From assembly GCA_017609915.1 (NCBI GenBank), contig JAFCDA010000008.1, forward strand, positions 1-36,665: DNA of 36,665 nt, read 5' to 3'. The translations under genes and the position numbers were made by a program. Origin of the DNA: Candidatus Pacearchaeota archaeon (lineage in GTDB: Archaea; Nanobdellota; Nanobdellia; Pacearchaeales; GW2011-AR1). Under the pieces are notes generated by a model. That model did no database searches, was not told the DNA's origin, and saw only the letters and a program-made list of their open reading frames with translations. Numbering within the stretch: the first letter of the stretch is position 1; every line of letters starts with the position of its first letter. Below are positions 29,617-36,665 of the stretch, piece by piece.

Positions 29617-30567
29617 TTATCTTTTCCTTACCAAAATCAAATACCAAATTATAAAAATCAGACATAAAACTATCAAAATAATTAGAATCACTATCATTAA
29701 AAAATACTTCCCTTTTTCTGAATAAAAATTTTGTTCACATGCAGGACAGTTCCCATTCTTTTCATTAACACAATCTACATCATCTTCATCATAATTTTTA
29801 ATACCATCAAAACAATAAGGAAAATAACTAAATTCATCAAATAAAATTTGAATGTCTAATTTCTTCTCTTTAATTCTGCTTAATCTTGAAATTAAAACTT
29901 CCTCTTCATCATAGATTTCTGTGTATTCCTTATCTCCTAATTGAATTATTTTTGTGGTTATAGGAGCTCTTGTTTGGCATTTTTTTGAATCAGAAAAATC
30001 TGATAAACATTTAGAATAATCTTTACAATATCTATACTGAAAACCAGATGCTGATTTATCTATTCCTAAACTATCTAAACCATATATTGCTTGACATTCT
30101 CCCCAATCACTACAAACAAAATTCGGTTTGCAGCCTTGTTCTCCAAGCATTAAAATAAAATTTCCTTTCCCATCAAGTTTAGGAATTATCTCTTCTCCAC
30201 TCATATCTCCAATATTCATTAACTCTTCAACACTTTCTTCCCTTAACTCTCCAGGATAATAATAAATTTCAGAGGTCTTTTCTTCTTCAAGAATAGTTGT
30301 GACTTCTAAATCATCTAATTCACTTAATGATTGAAGATTAAATAAAGATACCCTAGTGAGACTTCCATCTTGCCATTCAATTAAATATTTATTAGGAAAA
30401 GATATTCCTTGAACTTCTCCAATCATCCCTATTTCTTTATTATAAACAAGATCTCCAGTTTGAAACTGAGAAAAAAGATAAAAAGAAATACCAACTATGC
30501 CTACAATAATTAAAATTAAAAAAACAAAAAAAACATTAAATATCTTTCCTTTTTTCCTTTTTCCCAT
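29617..30567 (-). CDS. Cys-rich cell-surface membrane protein
   Basis: 316 residues. N-terminal membrane helix (about 10-33), then a small beta barrel 'FQTGDLVYNKEIGMIGEVQGISFPNKYLIEWQDGS', an acidic linker, a Cys-rich module 'CKPNFVCSDWGEC...YRYCKDYSKC...CQ', then 'PYCFDGIKNYDEDDVDCVNEKNGNCPAC', and a C-terminal membrane helix (about 290-312) with a basic tail. The CFDGIKNxDEtDVDCxxxCPxC module is, from memory, common in surface proteins of DPANN archaea. Likely displayed on the cell surface; role unknown. Confidence 0.75.
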   Translation of the reverse strand: MGKRKKGKIFNVFFVFLILIIVGIVGISFYLFSQFQTGDLVYNKEIGMIGEVQGISFPNKYLIEWQDGSLTRVSLFNLQSLSELDDLEVTTILEEEKTSEIYYYPGELREESVEELMNIGDMSGEEIIPKLDGKGNFILMLGEQGCKPNFVCSDWGECQAIYGLDSLGIDKSASGFQYRYCKDYSKCLSDFSDSKKCQTRAPITTKIIQLGDKEYTEIYDEEEVLISRLSRIKEKKLDIQILFDEFSYFPYCFDGIKNYDEDDVDCVNEKNGNCPACEQNFYSEKGKYFLMIVILIILIVLCLIFIIWYLILVRKR

Positions 30568-30653
30568 TTTTTATCTACCTATCTTATTACTCTTTAATAT
30601 TTAATAAACCTTTACAAAAAGATTTTTATACTTCTTATCCTTTATTCAATAAA

Positions 30654-31199
30654 ATGGGTGATAATTTTATAATTTCTATGTATAATTATCTAGGAATAAA
30701 ACTAGTTATAGCTCTATTAATCTTATTTGTACTTATTTTATTTTTAATTATACTTGACCTAATTAGTAAAAAAAAGAAAACTAAAAATAAAGAAAAAACA
30801 AAAGACATTCCTAAAAAAATGAAATTAAAGATTTCATCAAAAGATCCTAAACATAATTTAATTTTACTTGACAAAAAAATAAGGGATCATTTTAAATCAA
30901 AATTAAAATCAGAATCAGAAATAACCTATGCAGAGATAACCAGAGAGTTAAAAGCAAAAAATAAACCAGTACCAGCAAGCTTTTTTCATAAAATGAATTA
31001 TCATTTGTATTCTCAAAAACAAACAACAGAAAAAGAAGTAAAAAACCTAAAACAAGAATTCTTAAACATAATTCAAAATAAAAAAACAAAACCTATAAAA
31101 CAAAAACCTAAAAAAGAAACAAAGAAAAAAACTAAGCCCAAAAAGATTTCCAAAATAAAGAAAAAGCAAATAAAATTAAAACTTAAAAAAAACCCTTAA
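30654..31199 (+). CDS. Membrane-anchored protein with basic Lys-rich tail
   Basis: 181 residues. One membrane helix (about 16-37), a Lys-rich linker, a central folded helical part (about 60-130, 'HNLILLDKKIRDHFKSKLKSESEITYAEITRELKAKNKPVPASFFHKMNYHLYSQKQ'), and a tail of almost only Lys with Pro/Thr/Ile (about 140-181). The TYAEITxxL...FFxxMxxxxYS pattern may resemble small archaeal proteins near vWA/MoxR clusters. Function unknown; the basic tail could bind nucleic acid or phospholipid. Confidence 0.65.
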   Translation: MGDNFIISMYNYLGIKLVIALLILFVLILFLIILDLISKKKKTKNKEKTKDIPKKMKLKISSKDPKHNLILLDKKIRDHFKSKLKSESEITYAEITRELKAKNKPVPASFFHKMNYHLYSQKQTTEKEVKNLKQEFLNIIQNKKTKPIKQKPKKETKKKTKPKKISKIKKKQIKLKLKKNP

Positions 31200-31292
31200 A
31201 AAATAATATCATCCAATATTAAATATGTAGTTTCCTTAGTATCTCATTTCACCTTAAAGCTGTACACTTCGGTAGATTTTTTACATTTAAAA

Positions 31293-32216
31293 TCAAGGCA
31301 AAACTCTATATCTTGTATTTATAAGAATAAAATTAATTATAAAAAGAATTAACGCAATTACCATAAGAACTAAAGATAAATCATGAACTGCTCTTTTTTC
31401 TGTCCTACCAACAATATCATTTAAAGAATAATAAAAATCTTCTATATTTTGTATACTATAATATTCTCCCTCTGTGTTTTCTGCTATTGTCCTTAATGTG
31501 CTTTCTGAAAGTTTAAAAACTCCTCCGCTTTCATCTGTACCTCCTTCCTCAGTTCCTATTCCTAAACAATGAATTCTAACCCTATTTTTATTACTATAAT
31601 CAATTATATCCTGAAGTGTATTTATGTTAGCTTGCCCATCACTAATAAGAATAATAGTTTTAGCTTCTTCATTTCTTAATAAATTTGTAGAAGCAATCAC
31701 TGCCCCCAAAATATCTGTTCCTCCAATACTTTTGATGCCAAGATTAAATATAATATTTTCAAGTAACCCCTTATCTTCTGTTAACTCTTGTTCTACAAAA
31801 GTACTGCCTGAAAAAGAAACTACTGCAATCTTTGTTTTTTCAGGAACCATTTTTAAAAAATCTATTGATGTTTTTTTTGCAGCTTCCAATCTATTCGGAA
31901 GAATATCCTGAGCAGCCATACTTCCAGAAGAATCTATAGCTAAAACAAAAGATACTTGGCTTGCACCCACATTTCTAGTTATACTAACCCCTGAAACAGA
32001 GAGAACAACTAATACTATGATTATTATATTTATGTATAAGACTGTTACATTTTTTGAAAAGATTTCAACACCTTTAATTCTTGTTATAGCCTCAAAATTA
32101 GCAAATTTGATTGACTTTTTCTTTATACTCTTTAAAGAAATAATATGGAAAAAAATAAGTGCAGGAATAGCCAATAACAACAATAAGTATTCTGGGCGTG
32201 TAAATATAACCATCAT
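31293..32216 (-). CDS. vWA-domain membrane protein (BatA-like)
   Basis: 307 residues. Two N-terminal membrane helices (about 8-26, 55-77), vWA domain about 85-265 with a complete MIDAS: 'LAIDSSGSMAAQD' (DxSxS), 'GGTDILGAV' (Thr) and 'ILISDGQANI' (Asp), and a C-terminal helix (about 280-302). The order N-terminal helices-vWA-C-terminal helix is that of BatA-type proteins, which work with MoxR ATPases. Third gene of the MoxR-DUF58-vWA cluster. Confidence 0.9.
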   Translation of the reverse strand: MMVIFTRPEYLLLLLAIPALIFFHIISLKSIKKKSIKFANFEAITRIKGVEIFSKNVTVLYINIIIIVLVVLSVSGVSITRNVGASQVSFVLAIDSSGSMAAQDILPNRLEAAKKTSIDFLKMVPEKTKIAVVSFSGSTFVEQELTEDKGLLENIIFNLGIKSIGGTDILGAVIASTNLLRNEEAKTIILISDGQANINTLQDIIDYSNKNRVRIHCLGIGTEEGGTDESGGVFKLSESTLRTIAENTEGEYYSIQNIEDFYYSLNDIVGRTEKRAVHDLSLVLMVIALILFIINFILINTRYRVLP

Positions 32217-32251
32217 TTTAACATTTCACCTTTTTTATTCTATTCCTCTAG

Positions 32252-32293
32252 ATCTTAAGTTTAAGATACTAGTTTTATTTAATTTAGTATCTT
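32252..32293. promoter_or_regulatory. Overlapping inverted repeats between DUF58 and vWA genes
   Basis: ATCTTAA-GT-TTAAGAT at 32252-32267 shares bases with AAGATACTA (32263-32271), which pairs perfectly with TAGTATCTT (32285-32293). The two hairpins cannot form together. No gene longer than about 21 codons fits in the surrounding 180 bp. Confidence 0.45.
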
Positions 32294-32396
32294 TAATCAT
32301 AATTCAGCTTTACTCTTCTATTCTTTAACTCGTTATTCATTAAGATATTGATATTGTTTGATTATCTTAAAAGATGTAGACTTTTTTAATTCAAAT

Positions 32397-33299
32397 TCAT
32401 CTTCTCGGAGCAACATATCTCCCTGTTTTAGTCCTTAATTTTAAAAATTGAGATAAAGGAATAATAAAATCCTTATCTGTATAAATATTTAACAAATCAG
32501 CACCAGCTTTTTTAAAAATCCCTTCAATTTTCCTTCTCTGAGCAAGAGCATGTTTCCTATATTCATGCCTTATTAAACCAGGATTTATTAATAACTGTCT
32601 ACTTGTATGAGTGTCTTCAATAACAAATTCTCTTTTTAAATCAGGAAGTTCTTCATCTATGCGGTCCCTAACCATTATCCCAACAGTTTCATATTTACTT
32701 GCAAAATTCCTCAAAATATCTGAACATTCTTCTCCCATTTTTATAAAATCTGAAATTATAAAAATAACTGTTGCTTCTTTCATATAAGGAAGGATTAATT
32801 CTAGAGTTTTTCCTAAATTAGATTTTCCTCCATAATTTTTTGAATCTTTTAAATTACTTCCAAAAATATAAAATTGTTTAACTCCAGAAGAAAATTCCCT
32901 TTTTATTTTTATATTCTCAGAATATAAGCTAAATCCAACACTATTCCCATTAACAATTGCTAAATGAGCCAATGAAGCTGCAATTTCTGCAGCAATTTCA
33001 TTTTTTAAATAATTCCCTGAACCTAAAACCATATTATCTCCAACATCAATTATAAAAAAAACTTTCAAATCTCTTTCTTCTAAATATCTTTTTACAACTA
33101 CTTGCTGTATCCTTAATGAAATTTTCCAATCTATTAAGCTAGCGTCATCACTTTCAGTATATTTACGTGGAGCATCAAATTCTAATCCTTTTCCCATAAG
33201 CATTTTTTTATAAAAAACAGATTTAATTAAAAACCTGTGTTTCATAGCTGATTCAAACTTACCTATATTTTTTGCAAAATTAACATTTAATTTTCCCAT
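32397..33299 (-). CDS. DUF58 domain protein
   Basis: 300 residues. 'GKGLEFDAPRKYTESDDASLIDWKISLRIQQVVVKRYLEERDLKVFFIIDVGDNM' (about 36-90) is the DUF58 signature leading to a vWA-like fold whose MIDAS is degenerate (DVGDNM in place of DxSxS). The DUF58 proteins accompany MoxR ATPases and vWA proteins. Same strand and order as the flanking MoxR and vWA genes. No membrane helix is seen in this one, unlike many DUF58 proteins, so it is cytoplasmic. Confidence 0.9.
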   Translation of the reverse strand: MGKLNVNFAKNIGKFESAMKHRFLIKSVFYKKMLMGKGLEFDAPRKYTESDDASLIDWKISLRIQQVVVKRYLEERDLKVFFIIDVGDNMVLGSGNYLKNEIAAEIAASLAHLAIVNGNSVGFSLYSENIKIKREFSSGVKQFYIFGSNLKDSKNYGGKSNLGKTLELILPYMKEATVIFIISDFIKMGEECSDILRNFASKYETVGIMVRDRIDEELPDLKREFVIEDTHTSRQLLINPGLIRHEYRKHALAQRRKIEGIFKKAGADLLNIYTDKDFIIPLSQFLKLRTKTGRYVAPRR

Positions 33300-33327
33300 T
33301 TTTTGTTTTTCCTTATTATAGTAATCA

Positions 33328-33357
33328 ATCTTTAAGCTGAGTTGATGAGTAGCTTAA
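33328..33357 (+). repeat. Dispersed intergenic element, copy I
   Basis: ATCTTTAAGCTGAGTTGATG, then AGTAGCTTAATTTTT; TTAAGCT (33332-33338) and AGCTTAA (33351-33357) form a 7-bp stem with a 12-base loop. Aligns with copies A and F. In the MoxR-DUF58 intergenic region. Confidence 0.6.
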
Positions 33358-33358
33358 T

Positions 33359-33388
33359 TTTTGTCACCATCTTTTTTTAAAAGACGGC
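33359..33388. repeat. 30-bp exact repeat, intergenic copy
   Basis: Identical to 6287-6316 inside gatE; directly follows dispersed element copy I. Confidence 0.9.
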
Positions 33389-33424
33389 CTCATAAGATAT
33401 TAGTTTTACTTCCCTCCTAAATCT

Positions 33425-34972
33425 TCAAATTTGAATTTCATTGAGTATCTGTTCGATAATATAATCTGAAGTAATATTATTTGCCTCTGCCTCATAACCC
33501 AGAATTAATCTATGTCTTAAAATATCAAAAGCTACCTTTTTAATATCTTCTGGGACAACAAAACTTCTTCCCCGAATCAATGCCTCTGCTTTACTTGCTA
33601 TAAAAAAAGCTATACTTGCTCTTGGAGAAGCCCCCCAATCTATATATTTAACATATTTATTTTTTTTATTTCTTGTATAATCAACTATATTAACTATATA
33701 ATTTTCCAATCTATTACTAAGATATATTTCTTTAATAAGTGACTGCATTTTGATAATTTCTTCAGGAGAAATAATCTGTTGTAAATTATAACTTTCAAAA
33801 CTCTTTAAGTCTACATTTTGCCTCATTATTAATTTCTCTTCTTCAATTTTAGGATAAGTTATAATTAATTTAAATAAAAATCTATCTACTTGTGCCTCTG
33901 GAAGTGCATAAACTCCTGAGGATTCTAAGGGATTTTTTGTAGCCATTACAAAAAAAGGTTTAGGTAAAACAAAGGTTTCTCTACCTATAGTAACTTGTTT
34001 TTCTTGCATTGCTTCAAGCAAAGCAGATTGAGATTTAGGAGGAGCTCTATTTATTTCATCTGCAATTATAAAGTTTGCAAAAATTGGCCCCTTGACAATC
34101 TCAAAACGAGAACCCCCTTTGTAAATTGTAAGTCCAATTATATCTGTAGGTAATAAATCTACTGTAAACTGTATTCTTTTGACTTCACAACCACTAACTA
34201 CTCCCAAAGATTTTATCAGCAAAGTTTTTGCTATTCCAGGAACCCCTTCTAAAATCACATGTCCATTACAAAGAAAAGCCCTAATTAATCCCTCAATAAC
34301 TCTTTCCTGTCCAACAACTATTTTCCCTATTTCTTGTTTTATTTTAATTACTCTTTCAGAAAAAGCTCTTATATCCTCTTTACTTATATTTTGTCTTAAA
34401 TTCTCTTTTTTAAATTTTCTTTTACTTACCTCAGAATCCACAATCTTTTTTTTAATATTTCTTTCCATATCATTCAAAACCATATCAAATTTTTGTTTTT
34501 TCTTTTGTTTTTCAAAATTATTTTTTCCTTGAACATTAAGAATATTTTCCTTAATCTGCTTTTCTTTATTATTTAAAGAAAAATTAGATTTTTTATTTTT
34601 GTTTATCTTTTTATTCTGTGTTTTAAACTTATTTCCTTTCTGAAAATTAATTATCTTCTGTTTGATGAGTTTTTCTAAATTATTCGATGCTACTTTTAGT
34701 TTTTTATTTCCAAATTTAGATTTATTCTTACGATTAAAAATAGATTTATTAGCATTAAGAATATTTTCCTTAATCTGCTTTTCTTTATTATTTAAAGAAA
34801 AATTAGATTTTTTATTTTTGTTTATCTTTTTATTCTGTGTTTTAAACTTATTTCCTTTCTGAGAATTAATTATCTTCTGTTTGATGAGTTTTTCTAAATT
34901 ATTCGATGCTAATTTTAGTTTTTTATTTCCTCTTTTATTTCCAAACTTAAATTTATTCTTACTTTTCATCAT
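33425..34972 (-). CDS. MoxR-family AAA+ ATPase with repeated basic N-terminal extension
   Basis: 515 residues. The core (about 205-515) has Walker A 'LEGVPGIAKTLLIKS', Walker B 'FIIADEINRAPPKSQSALLEAMQEKQVTIG', sensor 1 'FVMATKNPLESSGVYALPEAQVDRFLF', and the C-terminal lid. MoxR proteins are chaperone-like ATPases that mature partners with vWA domains, here probably the DUF58 and vWA proteins. The first 200 residues are unusual: Lys/Asn-rich and built from two near-identical 73-residue repeats with 'ASNNLEKLIKQKII' and 'NNKEKQIKENILN', then a diverged third copy ('LNDMERNIKKKIVDSE'). MoxR proteins normally start at about the 'FSERVIKIKQEIGKIVVGQ' position. Confidence 0.92.
   Translation of the reverse strand: MMKSKNKFKFGNKRGNKKLKLASNNLEKLIKQKIINSQKGNKFKTQNKKINKNKKSNFSLNNKEKQIKENILNANKSIFNRKNKSKFGNKKLKVASNNLEKLIKQKIINFQKGNKFKTQNKKINKNKKSNFSLNNKEKQIKENILNVQGKNNFEKQKKKQKFDMVLNDMERNIKKKIVDSEVSKRKFKKENLRQNISKEDIRAFSERVIKIKQEIGKIVVGQERVIEGLIRAFLCNGHVILEGVPGIAKTLLIKSLGVVSGCEVKRIQFTVDLLPTDIIGLTIYKGGSRFEIVKGPIFANFIIADEINRAPPKSQSALLEAMQEKQVTIGRETFVLPKPFFVMATKNPLESSGVYALPEAQVDRFLFKLIITYPKIEEEKLIMRQNVDLKSFESYNLQQIISPEEIIKMQSLIKEIYLSNRLENYIVNIVDYTRNKKNKYVKYIDWGASPRASIAFFIASKAEALIRGRSFVVPEDIKKVAFDILRHRLILGYEAEANNITSDYIIEQILNEIQI
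34534..34733. repeat. 219-bp-period tandem repeat in the moxR extension, copy 1
   Basis: Near-identical to 34753-34963 at an offset of 219 bp (73 codons). Over the first 165 bp only two mismatches are seen; the other copy has a 12-bp insertion near its end. Confidence 0.85.
34753..34963. repeat. 219-bp-period tandem repeat in the moxR extension, copy 2
   Basis: Second copy of 34534-34733. Confidence 0.85.
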
Positions 34973-35021
34973 CCTCTTTTTAGTTCTCCTTCTTTATTAT
35001 TTTAGCAGTTCTTTTAATATT

Positions 35022-36665
35022 TTAAACCTTTTTATTTCCTCTAAATTTAATTCTTTTATAGATATTAAATCCAATAGCTAAAACAATAGAAACTATAATT
35101 CCTATCACTAAATAAAACAAAATATCCTTATCAATTTCTCCTTTTAAAGCTGGATAAATAGCTCTGCTTGGTCCAGAAATAGATACTCTACATGCTTCTA
35201 CTGCATTATTTGATTCTAAAATAGCTCGATTAAAATCTCCTCTTTTAAATGCCGCTGTTGCTTCATCAATCATCCCCCTTAATTCAAGACACTCTGGATT
35301 CTCAACAACCATATTTTCCACAAATGATATCATTTTGTTAATCTCAGACTCATTTTCTCCAATAAAATCAAGAGTTATTATTTCAGAAGTTTGATACGCT
35401 GGGCTTCCTGAAGTAACAATTATCACAATTTCCTTGTCCAAATCTTCAACAGTCAAATCTGCTGTAAGTGTTACTTCTTTTTCTTCTCCAACTGCAAGAG
35501 AAGTGAAATGACTTTCACTAAATTCCACATTTATATCAGTTTCAACACCATCTTCTAAAACAGCCCCTGTTAAATCAACATCACTAAGACTTGTTTGCCC
35601 ATTATTATAAAGAATTACAGGAATCTCTATCTGCCCAGTTCCATAAAGAAAAACTATTGAAAGAGTATTTATTTCCAAAGAAACAATACTAGTACCTCCT
35701 CCACCGCCTCCCCCAGTAGTAACTGTTGTTGTCTCTACAACAACTATAAGATTATTTGTACCTGAACTTCCAACATTATTAAATTCATCTGTACAATTAA
35801 CTGAATAAATATGGGTTCCTGCAGAAGTTGTATAAGTTATAGTTTCTTCTGAACCAGTATTAGAAACCACTGTATCTACATCACCAACTTGAGCATTATC
35901 TAAAATTAAAGAACAATTTTCAATATTTGAACTATCTGTAACATTATACTTATAAGGAATAGTAGTAGTAGTTGTAATTCCTACTGGACTTATTAATCTC
36001 ACAATTGGATTTTGACTATCAATATTAAAATAAATAATTGTTGAATTCAGATTGTTTGTAGTATCATTGCAATATATTGTTCTATTATTACTTCCTTCTG
36101 TTCCGGTTAGATTGGTCCAGTTTGTTCCCATAGCAACTGTTGATGAATTAGCTACTCCTGAATTATTAGAATACCAGCAAAATCCAGGATTAGTTTCTAC
36201 ATAAGTGTAATTTAAATCAAATGTGGCTGATGAAAGATTTGAATTATTAATAGGATTTGTAATTGTTATTTCAGGATAAATTGTATCAATATTAAAATAA
36301 ACAATTGTTGAATTCAGATTATTTGTAGTATCATTGCAATATATGGTTCTATTATTATTTCCTTCTAATCCTGTTAAGTCAGTCCAGTTTACACCCATAG
36401 CAACAGTTGATGAGTTAGCTACTCCTGAATTATTAGAATACCAGCAAAATCCAGGATTTGACTCTACATAAGTATAATTCAAATCAAATGTAGCTGATGA
36501 AAGATTTGAATTATTAATAGGATTTGTAATTGTTATTTCAGAATAAGTTGTATCAATATTAAAGTAAATAATTGTTGAATTTAGATTATTTGCACTATCA
36601 TTACAATAAACAGTTCTATTATTGTTTCCTTCTACTCCTGTTAAACTCCAGTTTGTTCCCATAGC
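35022..36665 (-). CDS. Repeat-rich cell-surface protein with C-terminal membrane anchor (5' end outside window)
   Basis: At least 547 residues; the start lies beyond the window. Tandem repeats of 88-89 residues ('EGNNNRTIYCNDTTNNLNST', 'PINNSNLSSATFDLNYTYVE', 'PGFCWYSNNSGVANSSTVAMG') with many N-x-S/T sequons, so probably heavily N-glycosylated; two Cys per repeat may form a disulfide. Then a Gly8-type linker, a CARDB/Ig-like domain ('EIPVILYNNGQTSLSDVDLTG...SLAVGEEKEVTLTADLTV', about 330-430), a short helical segment ('ECLELRGMIDEATAAFKRGDFNRAILESNNAVEACR'), and one membrane helix (about 515-537) with a basic tail. Surface or S-layer-associated role. It is directly upstream of moxR on the same strand. 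Confidence 0.85.
   Translation of the reverse strand, partial: AMGTNWSLTGVEGNNNRTVYCNDSANNLNSTIIYFNIDTTYSEITITNPINNSNLSSATFDLNYTYVESNPGFCWYSNNSGVANSSTVAMGVNWTDLTGLEGNNNRTIYCNDTTNNLNSTIVYFNIDTIYPEITITNPINNSNLSSATFDLNYTYVETNPGFCWYSNNSGVANSSTVAMGTNWTNLTGTEGSNNRTIYCNDTTNNLNSTIIYFNIDSQNPIVRLISPVGITTTTTIPYKYNVTDSSNIENCSLILDNAQVGDVDTVVSNTGSEETITYTTSAGTHIYSVNCTDEFNNVGSSGTNNLIVVVETTTVTTGGGGGGGTSIVSLEINTLSIVFLYGTGQIEIPVILYNNGQTSLSDVDLTGAVLEDGVETDINVEFSESHFTSLAVGEEKEVTLTADLTVEDLDKEIVIIVTSGSPAYQTSEIITLDFIGENESEINKMISFVENMVVENPECLELRGMIDEATAAFKRGDFNRAILESNNAVEACRVSISGPSRAIYPALKGEIDKDILFYLVIGIIVSIVLAIGFNIYKRIKFRGNKKV
36010..36665. repeat. 267-bp-period repeats in the surface protein gene
   Basis: The block with ATTATTAGAATACCAGCAAA recurs at about 36157 and 36431, and the ATTTGAATTATTAATAGGAT block at about 36237 and 36504. 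DNA identity is high, so the copies are recent or kept alike by conversion. Confidence 0.8.

Noticed and set aside
32298-32340. Frames of 15 and 21 codons between DUF58 and vWA genes
   Set aside because: Too short and AT-driven; no start signal or coding pattern beyond chance.

Overview
This AT-rich window reads as chromosome of a small-genome archaeon, most likely DPANN (Woesearchaeota/Pacearchaeota-like; inference from gene content). Evidence seen: TATA boxes about 25 nt upstream of start codons that lack Shine-Dalgarno (SD) sites (leaderless mRNAs), TAAAATG gene junctions, GatDE (archaeal Glu-tRNA(Gln) amidotransferase), GatB plus a GatC-like protein, archaeal ProRS, a TrmB-family regulator, a MoxR/DUF58/vWA cluster, and surface proteins with Asn/Thr-rich repeats and a 'CFDGIKNYDEDDVDC' Cys motif.

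Layout. 1-7.3 kb: GatC-like protein, EamA transporter, TrmB regulator, HAD phosphatase plus APH-like kinase, metallophosphoesterase, a bacterial-type AspRS carrying an archaeal winged-helix-like N-terminus, GatE. 7.4-8.0 kb: an RHH/RelE toxin-antitoxin pair. 8.1-15.9 kb: an island unlike its surroundings. All its genes are on the minus strand, visibly less AT-rich, preceded by strong SD sites (AAAGGAG/AAGGGG) and bounded by intrinsic terminators. It encodes bacterial envelope-type proteins (lipoprotein, outer-membrane-like barrel, multi-pass membrane proteins, class III prepilin-like proteins), tiny basic proteins, two tRNA-like structures, and a gene-free stretch with seven hairpins whose loops resemble the 16S anti-SD tail. 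16.1-20 kb: a HerA/VirB4-like ATPase operon, a DUF1003 protein, and a frameshifted LAGLIDADG gene. 21-27.4 kb: GatD, GatB, an amino-acid permease, tRNA-Arg(UCG), and ProRS under an elaborate inverted-repeat operator. 27.4-36.7 kb: small membrane proteins, a DHH phosphoesterase, a Cys-rich surface protein, and the MoxR-DUF58-vWA cluster next to a truncated repeat-rich surface protein.

How the genes fit. AspRS, GatB/GatC-like and GatDE point to indirect charging of Asn-tRNA and Gln-tRNA; AspRS and GatE both appear to lack the GAD insertion domain. MoxR, DUF58 and vWA probably form a MoxR-chaperone/vWA module acting at the membrane.

Best candidates for something undescribed: (i) the island, with its array of terminator-like hairpins carrying CUCCUUU-type loops and a four-codon minigene abutting such a hairpin (a possible translation-sensing attenuator); (ii) a four-member family of short envelope proteins sharing a C-terminal W[TA]F...GTR domain, three on prepilin signals and one on a different anchor; (iii) a dispersed intergenic element in one orientation at seven or more places, including inside the island. 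The last point argues that the island really belongs to this genome, although an assembly chimera cannot be excluded from sequence alone.
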